In this document: positions 42,737 to 55,500 of the stretch, one piece after another
Numbering within the stretch: position 1 is the stretch's first letter
Layout: each line of letters opens with the position of its first letter
From: Neelides folsomi
Taxonomy: Eukaryota; Arthropoda; Collembola; Neelipleona; Neelidae
Assembly (NCBI GenBank): GCA_034687125.1
Contig: JAQGBZ010000004.1
Span: 372,001-436,000 of the forward strand
Direction: 5' to 3'
Length of the DNA: 64,000 bases
Notes under the pieces: model-generated
Database searches by the model: none
What the model was told of the DNA's origin: nothing
Seen by the model: the letters and a program-made list of their open reading frames with translations, nothing else
Translations under genes and position numbers: made by a program

Positions 42737-44467
42737 TCAGTTATTAGCAGTTGCATTTGCAACAGCTGCCAATTTGTTAGCCACAGGAACGGCGGAACAA
42801 CCGGGACATGAATGTAAAGTCTCATGAAGAAAAAGATCGCAATCAAGGCAGTATTTCATTGTGCATTGTTTACACTTGTAAATCTATTAAAATTAAAAAT
42901 TAAAAAAAGTCAATTCATGATTTTAATTTTTTAATGAATAATTAATTTAGATTTAATTAATGTCTTATAAACTCACATGTTTATTTCCATCTGGTAATGA
43001 TTTGTGACATCCGAAACAAAGCATCGTAACGGGTTCGATTTCTTCGAAAGGATCTAATGGAAATATGTGAAGAAAAGACCGAGCGAGATGAGGAGCAGAA
43101 ACGAGCGTTAAACCACAGACTTTACATTCTGCGGGCAATTCGCAATATTTGCTCTTGCACTGAGGACAAATGTAACCTCCAGGGGTCAACTTGCATTTGT
43201 CAGATTCGTTCAGATGACAAAGACACATGGCACTTTCATCAGTTTGACTCCTTTGAGGAAATCCCATTTTGATAAGTGATGATTCAGCTTTCCCTGCTGT
43301 TGGTGGCGGTTCGAGATGTTCATTAAGTAAATCTTGGAAATGAGTTTCATCTAAAATAACACCAAAGGATCCTCTCGTTTCCTTACTTAGCATTTTGCAA
43401 GCTCGAACTTCAGCCGCGAGTGAAATTACTGAACATCGGACGTTATTCTCTTTCAGATCCTTTTAAAAATAAAAATTAATTATTTTAAATATAAATTTTA
43501 GTAAGTTAAATATTAGAGACTTTTTCGAGTAAATTTTCAAGATAATAAGATAAGTTGACAATTTATATTTACTATAATATCAATTTTACATTTATAGTAC
43601 GAGTGATATCTCTCGGATCACAAGTTGTAAGACTTCCATGGACGATCAGAATTTCTCTTGAAGTGTGAGTCGGCATGTGTCTTAAAGTACTTAGGGCCAT
43701 TTCTAGCGCATTTTGAAGGGACGGTTCACCAGAACACGGAAACTTTTCATGGACCCCTTTAATAATCTCCAAATGCTTCATAAAATTCCCAGACATTTCG
43801 AATATTTTTTCAGCTTTTTTATCTCTTGTTCCAATCCAACCCATTTGACTCATCGGGTTACTGTCAAAAAATTCTTCGACGAATTTTTCTAAAATCTTGA
43901 AATTAAATAAAAATAATTAAATATAATCCAAAAACTTTTAATCTTATTAACATTTTATCTTAATGTAAGGATAGTAAAATTTGCATTTAAATGTAATTTT
44001 AGCTTCTAGCAAATTATAATTCGAGGCTTGATTGTATGATAATTTATATTTTTATATAAAACCTTTATTGTCGAAAGTATTCGATTAGGTTTTAAATCTT
44101 GGTCAAGCATCGAATGAGACAAGTCCAATATAATGTACAAATGTCGCATAATCCCAAGTCGAACATGACCAGCGGCTCGTCTTTCTTCAAGACGTCTTCG
44201 TTTCCCTTTTTCAATAATTTCAGAAATGGCTGTTTCGAGTAATCCTTCAGCATCTTCTTCGATGGCCTCCCTGAAATTATGTAAGGCAAATATCGATTAA
44301 TTTACTTTAACGGTCTTTTGGATCATTTGCTGTAAATATCAATCGATATACTTTTTTTAAATAATATCAATGGATATACTTTTTAAAAAAATATCAATTT
44401 ACCAAGTCTTTTCATATCCAGTCTCCCAACGATATCCTCCATCTTCTTCTTCTCCTTTATCACCCAT
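42737..44467 (-). CDS. GTF2H2: TFIIH core subunit p44 (SSL1/GTF2H2)
   Basis: Subunit of the TFIIH core that stimulates the XPD helicase in transcription initiation and nucleotide excision repair. Five exons on the minus strand: 44467-44403, 44270-44063, 43895-43590, 43459-42977, 42883-42737; phases agree and give 402 residues (human about 395). It has the acidic start MGDKGEEEDGGYRWE, then a von Willebrand A-like domain (HVRLGIMRHLYIILDLSHS, DQDLKPNRILSTIK, CSGEPSLQNALEMAL, HMPTHTSREILIVHGSLTT). The C-terminal zinc-binding part has GGYICPQCKSKYCELPAEC, CKVCGLTLVSAPHLARS, CFGCHKSLP, and in the last exon a C4-type RING pattern YKCKQCTMKYCLDCDLF ending CPGC. Intron 1 has a short tandem duplication (two copies of an ATATCAATNGATATACTTTTT unit, about 44336-44385). 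It is divergent from the TGN-like gene. Confidence 0.97.
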
Positions 44468-45512
44468 TATAATTATCTAATTTTCTGCAACTATTGCCTG
44501 TTGTAAAAAAGGTTCTTTTATAGCTTAATTGACTTTAAGCTAATCGTCATCATCGCGAACAAATTAAATTATCTTTTCGTATAGAAGTTGATTGTTGATG
44601 TTGTGATTGGAATGGAATAATGGAAGGTGTAAAAACATAAATTGGGAAATTATTTTATGATGCTTTTAAATCTTTCGCTTAAATGGTTATTCTCTCTTAA
44701 TTCGGTTAACAGTTAACTCTTTGAAATTTAAATTCTATCTCTCATCGTCGACGCTTTGTCGTCTTGTCTCTTGTCGTCTCATTTTTCTGTACAAGACAAT
44801 AGTTTCTTCTTGCGCGCCTTTATTGCATCATTTTAGACTACCAATTCAACATTCTCTTTTCCTTCAAAACTTTTTTCTTTTACAAGAAGTGAAGTCGCGA
44901 AAGTCCCTCATCTTGATTTTACATTTTTTATAAATTTATTCTTCTTTTAGTTAAAAAATCATTTACGATTGATTAGGAATGGTTAATTGTGATTCTTTTA
45001 CATAGTTCATTCGTTAAATACGGGTAAGGTTTGTTTATTATTATTTTATTATTCATTACATTGCATTATAAAGTTCCACAAGTACAAAATTTGCATATTT
45101 TTCTTAATTATTTGTATTTTATTTAAATATCATATTTTATCCAATAGACAATTATCACGAGCTGCGATTGTTCTGAGGATTTCAAGTAATTATCTTTGTC
45201 TGAAAGAAACTTAAAGATGGACTTTATTTAGATAATTGGAATTTTAAAGAGAATCTGGAATTGAAACATCTTTCTATCAATCTCAAGAGTCAAGACATTT
45301 GCGTATTACGTCGTAGTATTTATAGGGTATACTGAATATTGTTTATTCATAATTATCATAATTTATCTAGTTTTACGATAAATGTTCACAATTGTTAATT
45401 ATTTTATTAATCGTTATTAATTAATTTAATCGTTAATATTGAATATTATTGTAATAAAGCTTTACGATTACAGATTTTGGAATTTCAAAGTATCGAACAT
45501 AAAGGCATTGTG
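44468..45512. other. Shared 5' region between GTF2H2 and the TGN38/46-like gene
   Basis: About 1 kb between divergent start codons. A pyrimidine-rich patch lies at about 44730-44880. A likely 5' UTR splice acceptor (GATTACAG ending at 45473) lies 39 bases before the ATG of the downstream gene, so that gene probably has an upstream non-coding exon here, perhaps ending at a GTAAGG donor near 45024. Confidence 0.45.
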
Positions 45513-47172
45513 ATGAGTTCGGCGTATTATTCATGGATCTTTCCGATCTTAGTCAGTTTAATTTTTGCTCAATCGACCTTGGCATTTCCTAATGCCAGAA
45601 TCACACCACAATCGGATTACCTGAAGAATTGGGAAGTGATCGTAAAAAACAACACATCACCAGATTGTTCCTTTCCTCCCAAAGACATTTTTATTGACGA
45701 TCTAAATCAAAGTAATGACACTACTCGTCTTCTTGCATCGATTGGAATTTGTGATGAAGCAAAAGCTAAGGGATTGTGCGAATATTTAATTTTACTCCCG
45801 TTAAGAATATGTAATAAGAACTTTATAAGTAAACCAAGTCATCTCAATAAGAATCTTACTTCAACTGACATCATCACAAGCCAAGTCGATGAAACAAAAA
45901 ACATTTGCAATCAAATTCAAATTTTAGATTCAAATTTTAACAAAGTGGAACCTTTAGAATCCTGTAATGATATTTGCATCGATTCTTCCATTCCACTTTG
46001 CCGTCTCGTCCTATATGGAGTAAAATTGCTCGAAGAAGTAATTAAAAATTCAAACACAACGGATACAGACGCTCAAAATATTCCTAAAATTTCGAGTCTT
46101 TTATCAGAAGAGAAAATTGTCGAAAATGTTCACGATGTGAAAGTTTCAGATGTTTCGCAAAAGATCGAATCTGATAAAAATGACAATGAAATTGCAAAAA
46201 GTGTTTCTTCTTTGCTTCAAGCAAAAAAACACATTACAAGTTTTTCCAAATCCAAAGCAAGAGTTCCAATTTCCCAAAATAATTTAAATAGATTAAATGA
46301 AAATCAAGTTCCATCAACTGACACTGAAATGAATGGAATAAAACTGAATCAATTGAATTTAAATCAACTTGCTGATCAAGAACCTTCGCCGCTCAGTTCC
46401 AAAGAAATCTTAAAGTCTTCGTCTCCGAACTCGACAAATCTCCAAAATCAGGAACAAAATCCAAATAATGCTGGTCAAAAGTCTCCAGAAAAGCCCAAAG
46501 AAGGAGTCACAAATAAAGATCCAATTGCAATTTCAGATATAGATAAAATGAAAAATATTAGCCAACCCCTTTATAATGGAATTGACGAAGGTGCTCCGAA
46601 TAAAGAAATGAATTTTGCTGATCCGATCCCTTCTGAACCTGCAGAAGACGAAATTGACAAAATGATTCCAGATATCAATGAAGGAATTGATGGACCTTTG
46701 AAACCTGTCGATGCGGACGATGAAAAACTTCCTGAAATTGACGAAATTAAATTTACTGATGAAAAAGATAAGAAAAATGGAAATTCTGAGAAGATGAGAC
46801 TTAAGGAATATGAACGAACAAGGAATTTAAATGAAATTGGAACGGATCATTTTACAGTTTCTGATCTTAACGTTGAAGAAACAAATTATCTCAATTATTT
46901 GATTGCATTCATTGGGATTGTGGGAATTCTTTACTTAGCGTTTCATAACAAGAAAAGGGTAAGAATATTTCTATTTAATATACAAATATGCAATTTAACA
47001 ATTTATGTAAAATTAAATTATTTAATTAAATAATGATTAATATTTAATGATAATCTTTATTTTCTTTTTCCAGTTAATTGCATATCTCATTGAAGGGAAA
47101 AGGCCAAGGAATTCTCGGTCGAGAAGATCTTCAAGTTCGTCATATAGAAAACTCGAAAATAATTTCGACTAA
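45513..47172 (+). CDS. TGOLN2: TGN38/46-like type I trans-Golgi network membrane protein
   Basis: Two exons, 45513-46958 and 47074-47172, joined in phase 0, give 514 residues. The ATG at 45513 opens a signal peptide (MSSAYYSWIFPILVSLIFAQ, then STLAFP). The lumenal region starts with a Cys-containing part (about residues 40-190) and continues as a long, polar, low-complexity stretch rich in Ser, Asn, Lys, Asp and Glu. One transmembrane helix follows near the end (about residues 457-475). The junction and tail read LYLAFHNKKRLIAYLIEGKR and end with SYRKLENNFD. Vertebrate TGN38/46 has the same layout and a very similar tail (AFHNKRK, EGKR, YQRL), so YRKL here is a likely Tyr-based retrieval signal to the trans-Golgi network. 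The lumenal part is not recognisable by sequence; the assignment rests on the tail and architecture. Confidence 0.8.
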
Positions 47173-48225
47173 TACTCAAACTAAAGAACCTTCAGATTAT
47201 TATTAAATTGGTCAATTTTACTGCTAAAATAGAATTTTCGGCTTTTAATTTAATTGTAATTTTGTAATAAGTTTTATGGAAAGCTTTGAAAATCATTGTT
47301 TACTATTAAAGTACTTAAAGAATTGTTAAATAGTTAAGTATAGTTCTCCAATTTGCAAAAAGTGATAAAACGCCATAATTTCTTCTATACTTATAGTTAG
47401 GAAACTTAATGTTTAGCTTTAATATTGAATTTTGATAATTTTATGTACGGTTAGATTCTTCGTTAAATGATTTAATGTCTTATAAAGTCAAGTAAGGAAA
47501 TTGCAAGAAACATAATGTATAGAACATGTTTAACATTCAGTGGATGCATGATGTAATGCAATTAAAATTGTTATTTAAATAAATTTGTTACATAATTATA
47601 ACAATGTGAGCACAATTTTTATTCTTGAACACGATATCGGAATCTCTATTATTGCTTATAATTCATAATTATCCTTTAAAATTAAATATATATATATAAT
47701 GTTGGCTATAGCGTATAGTCCATTGTGGATGCCCTGGATGCATACCACATTGACAACATCCTGTAGGATTGAATTTGCATTCTTATCTTATTACATTAAT
47801 ACATAGATTTTGGTTTGAACCCTCAACGCGGGATTCAAGAATGGTTTTTTATTGGTTTTCATTTTCTCTTTTGTTTTTCCTTCCGTTTTCCTTTAAATAT
47901 TCTTTTTAACTTTATAACTTTTTTAATTATTATTTTAGTAGTTGAAATGTTGGTTTAAATCTCTTAACATGTGTCTTGTCTTATAAATAGCATATATATC
48001 TTGAGGTGACATTCGTTTTTAAAAGATATCGATAAATATAAGGTAAAAATGATTCAGATTCATGTACGTTATCTAATTTATTATACATTACTGTCACAAT
48101 TTGTTATTGATCATATTTTATATAATAATTAATAGCTCTAATTTATCTATTTATCATGTAGATTGAATAGAAAGAAGATTTAAGCGAAGATATGGTATAG
48201 AAATCAAAAATATTAAAAGAGTTAA
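47173..48225. other. Spacer between the TGN-like gene and MCM8
   Basis: Starts with the TGN-like 3' UTR (AATAAA at about 47578). A patch at about 47700-47850 is richer in GC than its surroundings and I could not explain it; see findings. The rest is AT-rich with the MCM8 5' UTR at the end. Confidence 0.5.
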
Positions 48226-51200
48226 ATGGATCGAAATCCTGGACCAAGTACTGGAAATCATTCTTCACGTGGCAATAGAGGTTTTCGGTCAAATAGATTT
48301 CCATTTTGGAAAAGGGGTAAAGGTGGGACAAAACGTGGTGGCCAAAATGGAAAATCGGATTCGAACGAGAACGGAGAAAACAATGAACAAAGGGAAAGAA
48401 ATTCAAAGGATGGGTCAAAATCGAAAAATTATTCAGGACGAGGACGGAAAGATAAAAGTAATCAGGAAAGCATTCCATCTAAAAAGAAATTACATTTAGA
48501 AAATGTGTCAACTGCTTTTTCCAATCAATTGGAAAGAAAATTCCCCGGATTCGGTCTTTATTTTTCATCGGCTGAAACAAACTTTGAGGATTTTGAAGAA
48601 AAAGTTGAGGTCATTTGTAATTTTTTAAAGCAACATGCTTTCGGATCAAGGGAAAAAGTTTTACAAATCCAAGACAAAGAATTTATTGAAATACCTTATG
48701 GATCAATTATAAATGACGCTCTGTTCCTTGAAAATTGGCAAACATTTTATCAGAATTTGATTGACAAACCTATGGACGTTTTAAATTTATTTGGACTTTC
48801 TATGCATAGGGTACGATGTTGTTTATATTTACTTGAAAATGACAATTTACTTTTTTAATTGAACCGAATCCTATTCCATCTAATTTTATAAAAAAATAAA
48901 TCTTTTAAAATATAATAAAATTTATATAGATTGTTCGGGATGTTATTTTGAACGAAGACGAATCTCCTGTTATTGATGAAGGAGAAATTTCAACTTTAAA
49001 AACAGAATTCGATTTTCCAAAAATTAATGTTTGCATAATGAAAATGGAACCTTTAACTTCTATAAAATCAATCAAATCCTCATTATTTGGTAATTTTCAC
49101 AATATTTTATAACTCACGATGATGGTTTAATCCTCATTCCTTAAATAGTACATTAACTATTCATATTTATTTTACAAAACTTATAGTTTTTTATATAACA
49201 AATTTTTATTAGGAAAGTATGTGACAATAAGAGGTGCGGTTGTGAGAACAGGAAGCTTGAAACCTTTATGCACAGAAATGACATTCCTTTGCTCATCATG
49301 TGAAATGAAGTTTGCTGTCCAATTTAAAGAAGGTTCAAAAGATAAATCCTATTTTATTCATAATCAACAATTCAAGTGAATTATTCGACTCAATTATTTA
49401 TTTGTTACAGGTCGATTTTCAGCTCCAACATTTTGCAAAGCATTGCCAGACTGTGAAGGGAAACATTTTATTGAGTGCTATTCCGATAAAAGAACTAAAA
49501 CCATCGATTCTCAACGAATTCGAGTTCAAGACATTCAACAAAATGAAGTTACTATTGTTTAATGATTGAACGAATTTGATTCTAAATTCTTTAACTTTTC
49601 GAATTTCACTCATTTTTATAATTTCTCAGGTAGAGAGGGGAAGCGTGCCAAAAACAATGGATTGTTATCTGTACAAAAATCTTTTAAATCTTTGCAATGC
49701 TGGTGATGTTGTTACAATTTGTGGAATTGTAAAGGTTAGCTATTATAGCATGGATATAATGTAAAATCTGAATCTAAAAATTAATGATTTCTTAATTAAT
49801 TATTGATGCTGATGGTTAATGATTATTCCAGATGAGCGACGAAAGTGGAAATAAAAATGATAATTCACTTCATCAACTTTTTATTGAAGTAATTGGTCTA
49901 AAGAGTCACAAGGATTCGGAGAGAACTATGGGTGGAAATTGGTTCAGTTTTACAAATATGGACTACTATGCTGTAAAGGTAAATCCTTATTAATTTAAAT
50001 ACTTGTAATCATTAATTTATGATTTTTATTTAATCTTGGTGTTATTTGATTGTAAGATTTTTGCACTTAATCTTTTTAGGAAATTCACGACACTGAAAAT
50101 TTGTTCCGACTTCTTGTTCATTCTCTTTGCCCATCAATTTTTGGGCTTGAAATGGTCAAAGCCGGGCTTTTATTATGCCTACTCGGAGGAACCAATACCT
50201 TGAACTCAAATAAAATGAGTCGTCGCCCTGATATCAACGTTTTAATTGTCGGAGATCCGGGTTTAGGAAAATCTCAATTGATGAAAGTCGTCTCAGAAAT
50301 ATCCCCGCGTGGTAAATGAATATAATATATGGACTTATTTGTATTATAAAATATCCAATTAATTCGATTATTCAGTCCATTTACGATTCTTCATTATTTG
50401 CAGGAGTTTATATTTGCGGAAATGGAAGCACTATAGCTGGATTAACAGTATCACTTGTAAGGGACGGTGATGATTATTCATTAGAAGCTGGAGCTCTTGT
50501 CATGTCTGATAAAGGAACTTGCTGTATTGATGAATTTGATAAAATGCCTAGTCAGCATAATGTAATTATACCCTTATATTTATAAAATAATAAGCTTACA
50601 ATTAAGTTAAATAAAATTAACACTAATAATTATTGTGATTTATAGGCTCTTTTGGAAGCAATGGAACAACAAAGTGTTAGTATTGCTAAATCTGGTGTCT
50701 ATCGAACTTTACCAGTTAGGACTTCTGTAAGCTACAAAATTGAATTGACTAATCTTTCTTTACAATTACTGCATTTGTAAATCAAACCATTTATTATTCT
50801 TATCGATGGTAATAGGTGATTGCTGCCGCTAATCCTGTAGGAGGTCACTACGATAAAACCAAGACAGTGGCCGAAAACATTCAAATTAATCCTGCTTTAC
50901 TTTCAAGATTTGATCTCATTTTTATATTACTTGATAAACCAGATGAGGTAAGATATTGGATTTTTGAATTTTCAGACAAGATACTAATAAAATAATTATA
51001 TCATTTTGAAGGAATTCGACAGATGTATGGTGAATCATTTAACTGGAATAAAATTTAAAGATCAACCCCAATCATCGGAGATTGAAAATATGGACGAAGT
51101 CAATGAAGACCAAAATATACCGCTAAAGTATTAATTATATTTACAAATATCAAATATTGAAATTGAATCAATTTTTATAAATTATTTTAATATAAATGCC

Positions 51201-52163
51201 TATATAATTGTCTTTTAAAGGGAAAGATTGAAACTTAGATCAAATGAAAAGGAAATTGATTTAATACCAATTAACTTGATCCGAAAATACATTGCATATG
51301 CAAAGCAATACGTAAAACCTTCATTATCTCCAGAAGCTTCTTCAATCCTTAAGGAGTATTATCTCAATCTGAGAGCAAAACACAGAAGCGTAGATTCGAC
51401 GCCAGTCACAACACGACAGCTTGAATCACTAATTAGAATGACTGAAGTATGTGTATTTATTATTCTGCATAATTTATCGTTAGTTAACTGGTTATTTTCA
51501 TTGTTTCATTTTTAATGTAAATAATATACAGATATTGTAATTACTTTTAAGGTTTAACATGATAATGCCTATAACAAATACAAATGATCTTATCAATTGT
51601 TTCAATATTTTAATATTTTAATATTAGGCAAGGGCCAAAGTGGAACTTAGAGAAATCGCAACTGCCGAAGATGCAAATGACATTTTGGAGATATTTGAAT
51701 TTAGTATGTCAGGAGTCTTTGATGATGACAATGACGTGAATGTGGCCTTATCAATGGCTTCCTCATTCCTCAACGTTTCTTCTAGAACCCAAACGAAGAA
51801 TCAGGTCATGGTCTACATTTATATGACCTTAACGCGTACTTTAAGCTGTAGAATCTTTAATTAAATTATTTTCATCTTCAGGCCAAAAAACTTGTCACAA
51901 CATTACAAATGTATGCTGAACGGCAATGCAAGAACATTTTTACTGTTAATGAAATTAAGACGATTGGAGATACTGTTGGGATTGTTGGTGATATTCTTAC
52001 CATTATTTCTGCGTTGAACAATGAGGTAAGTCTTTAATTGAATTAATATAAACTTATTTAATATCGGCTTAATTACATTAAATCTATTATCAAATTTCAT
52101 TTTCAGGGGTTTCTTCTCAAAAAGGGCCCAAAAGTTTATCAACTTCAGTCAATCGAGATTTAA
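48226..52163 (+). CDS. MCM8: DNA helicase MCM8
   Basis: AAA+ helicase that works with MCM9 in homologous recombination and interstrand crosslink repair. Fifteen exons: 48226-48810, 48930-49089, 49213-49332, 49411-49547, 49630-49734, 49832-49978, 50080-50311, 50404-50561, 50646-50726, 50816-50947, 51012-51127, 51221-51446, 51628-51804, 51882-52025, 52107-52163. Phases agree and give 858 residues (human 840). The N-terminus is Gly/Arg/Lys-rich ([21 protein letters not shown]) as in human MCM8. The OB region has [14 protein letters not shown] and a zinc-finger pattern LCSSC...FCKALPDC. The MCM core shows Walker [10 protein letters not shown] (Lys near 482), Walker [10 protein letters not shown], sensor [12 protein letters not shown], arginine finger LLSRFDLIF, and [20 protein letters not shown]. 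The end [15 protein letters not shown] is diagnostic for MCM8 rather than MCM9 or MCM2-7. It is convergent with the CUB gene. Confidence 0.97.
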
Positions 52164-52521
52164 AGATTTTTCTGCTTTACCTGTATTCTTCAGAATGATG
52201 ATCAACGTCAAGTACAATTAATTATTTTCGCCTTTTAATATTAAGTATTTTTAAGTCTTCAGACTATTTATTGAAGAACTAATTTTTTGTAATTTAATTA
52301 CTTGTCTGTCTTCCAATTTAATGCTATATTTAAAATATTTGTTAGTCCATGCAATCACCTTAAACTTTACTTGTTAAAATATGGAACTCAATCTTTAAAA
52401 TTTAGATTTATTGTCATTTTCATATTTTTTGTAAACACCTTTAACAAGAATAATTTTATAATATTATCAAAAATAATAAATTATATTTTAAGCTTTAACA
52501 GTTAGATGTTGGCTTTTTAAG
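52164..52521. other. Short convergent spacer between MCM8 and the CUB gene
   Basis: Only 358 bases separate the two stop codons, so the 3' UTRs probably overlap or nearly so. AT-rich, no coding frame. AATAAA on the minus strand at 52407-52412 could end the CUB-gene transcript. Confidence 0.5.
52407..52412 (-). terminator. Putative polyadenylation signal of the CUB gene
   Basis: AATAAA on the minus strand, about 110 bases past the stop codon at 52522-52524. The context is AT-rich, so chance is possible. Confidence 0.3.
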
Positions 52522-55500
52522 TTATATTGGCATTTGCTGCCATTGAAGACAGAATCCAACGTTGGCATCCATTGTATTTGGAGCTGGCATTGCAACTTCT
52601 CCCATGTCACTCCTAAAGTGCAAGAGGAACGGTCTCACTGTGCCTGTAACCCCAAGTCATTTGGTTAATATTGACATACCATACTTAAATATAGCTGTAC
52701 AGGGTGGGCCAAACTTTCTTTTTATTTTTCAAATTATGACCCACCCTGTGTACTTTATGTATGATAAAAAATATTGTCACTTACTCCGCACCATACTGGT
52801 GGCATATCCAAAGTGAATGTCACAGAATCTATCCGTAACTGATGAACCGGCTGGTGGAAGTGGCGGTGCGGGTGCGGTGGCTGGAAGTGGGTAAGAAACT
52901 CCACCCATGATAATCAGATAATCAACTTGGTTGGTACAAGGAGGTGTTGGCAATGGATTGGGCGCTGGCATAGGTAAAGGATTTGGTCCAGATATCTTGA
53001 CATCCCCGGGGTTGCAAGCGGTCCACTACATTAATAATGAAATCAACTATTGTCACTGCAATTGTAGAGAGTCTTTAATGAGATGATAAAGGAAGTTGGG
53101 TTGACCTCAATTGCACGCATTCCATCTTCCATCCTCACGCATGAGGAATAGTCCATTCGGGCCAAATGCATTCCACCGACGAAATTGAAGGACTCGATAC
53201 GTCCCGACACGCCTTGGAAGTACTGCAGACATCCAACGGGTGCTGAGAGTTTTACAAAATTAATTTTATAATAGTTTAATTAAACTTAACAGTTAATCAT
53301 CATTCATCATTATGTATGATATGGTTAATTTCTTAATTTCTAATTCTTACCTCTTGAAACTGAGTTAACTGGGATTTGAAGAATCTCCAAATTCCATTCT
53401 CTTTCTCTTTGGACATTTCCACTCAACATGATGTTTATAGTCTGAGAAATTTTTAATTAATTGATTCATTAATTAATTAATTTTGAACTTACCATACTTT
53501 ACTAACTAACTATACTTTAGTATATTTAACTCCATGTAAAAATAATTAAAGTTATTAAAAATTGTGATTAGTGTATTTTAAATGTAATGTTTACGAACGA
53601 TTGTGTCACTTGAGCCAAACTCGACATAAACTGTAATATAAAGAATGAAAAATTGTTATATCTAAATTGTATTTATATACAGGGTGGGCCATAAGTTATA
53701 AGTACCCTGTATATTCATCAAGTGTGTGTTTCATTCATTGTTTCTTACTATGTTGATTATTCAAGTTTCCGCATAGGGATGGAACAGTTCCTCCTGAAGA
53801 ACTAATAGTCAAAGCATCCAATTTACAAGATCCGGCATCATTTGTCATAGTTCCTGCTCCTGTTGGAGTTATAGGAAATGGATATAAAGCAATAAAGATA
53901 GAGGGTTTTAATATTAATTGTAGTTAGTTAATTTTTCAACCTCCTCCTGCAGTATTCGGAGCAAGTGAAGGTCCCTCGACATCAAACTTAATGAAATTGA
54001 TCCTAAGTTGGCCAATGTTATATTGTTTCCGAATCCGGATCTGGCAAACGTCGCTAACACCTCCGGGTGAATATTTTGAAGGAAAATTTGGATTCCTGAA
54101 TTGTGTTCCATTTTGATTCACGAAGCTTCCGCATGTGGCTGTAACTGTTTTAAAATATAAAATTCATTTCTTCGTGTCAGGAAGTTGATGAAATGAAATG
54201 AGTTGAGAATTTGAGTTTTATCATCGTGAATTCAATTTCCATTTTTCTCAATTCCAAACAATGGAACAGAGGGATTTAATAAATAGTTAGTTCACGTTAC
54301 TTACATTGACAGCAAACTCCTAATCCCTGTGCACAACTTCCGAGTGCTTGTCCTCCCAATGCAAGACATTGTACCCTTGGGGAGGTTAAATGAGACGTAT
54401 TAGAAATTACTTCATAATGGATATGCAAGATCAAGTGATAAACCTCCTTATCTTATTAAACACTGACTGAATGTGAGTGAGAAGAACACAACAATTGAAG
54501 AATTTTATCTTCAAAGCTCCCATGCTACTCCTTTTTGCTACTCGAAATAACTTTATACAATACATACCTGTATATGTATGATTCGTATGATTCTTATATG
54601 TTACTTGTATGATTTCCACAATTTGACTTGATTTGCATTTCTTTATTCATTAGAATTTCGAAAGAACGTCCTTTGGAAAATCATGATAACGTGGATCAAA
54701 AAAGACGTGAGATTTTTATCTTTTTTCTGTATAAATTCTCACTATGTGAAGTTATCATTGTTCACAAAAAATGAAGTAAATGGCTCACACTCCGAATTTC
54801 ATATTACTTCCTTTATAATTTCCTTTTTTAAAATTCTCTCATAAAAATAAAGGATGAAAAGTACATAGCTTTAACTAGCCATAAGTACCATACATGGATA
54901 ATGAAAAGTACACAGAACGAATACATAGAATGAAAAGTATATAATACATATAGAATACATGAATATTTGTACATGTAATTGTAGATTGGTGGAATAATAA
55001 AAATTATAGTTTGGGAAGGATTCAACGTGGAGGCGGATATTCTCTCAAAGATGATCAGATTAATTTAACTTACTTTGTGTAGCAAATTCCATGTTCTTCT
55101 GAAGACGTTCTGCAGATTTCATTCGTAAAGCGAAGAATGGTGAAAAGAGGAAAGACTATAATAATAATAATATATTTAATACAATATCTACATACATTTA
55201 GAATATATATGTATCTGAAATATGAATACAGTACAGTATCAGTACACGAAAAAATAGATTTTAGTATAATTACCCAACCTCACACTTTCATGTGTACAGA
55301 GGATTAGGTATTTTAATGCATAGATAGAAGGTGTATATTAAGTAATTAATTAATTAGGAAATGAGAAAAATACATTTTGACTTCCTATGGCTGAAGGGAA
55401 CAACAGGCGTCTCCCCATTATCATCGTGGAACCTCGGTGAACTGCTGTTGTAATAGAAACCACTCACGTTGAGAACGAGACTTGAAATTATCACAATCAG

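Noticed and set aside
47800-47830. tRNA T-arm-like string GGTTTGAACCCTC
   Set aside because: No acceptor stem, D arm or anticodon arm could be placed around it on either strand.
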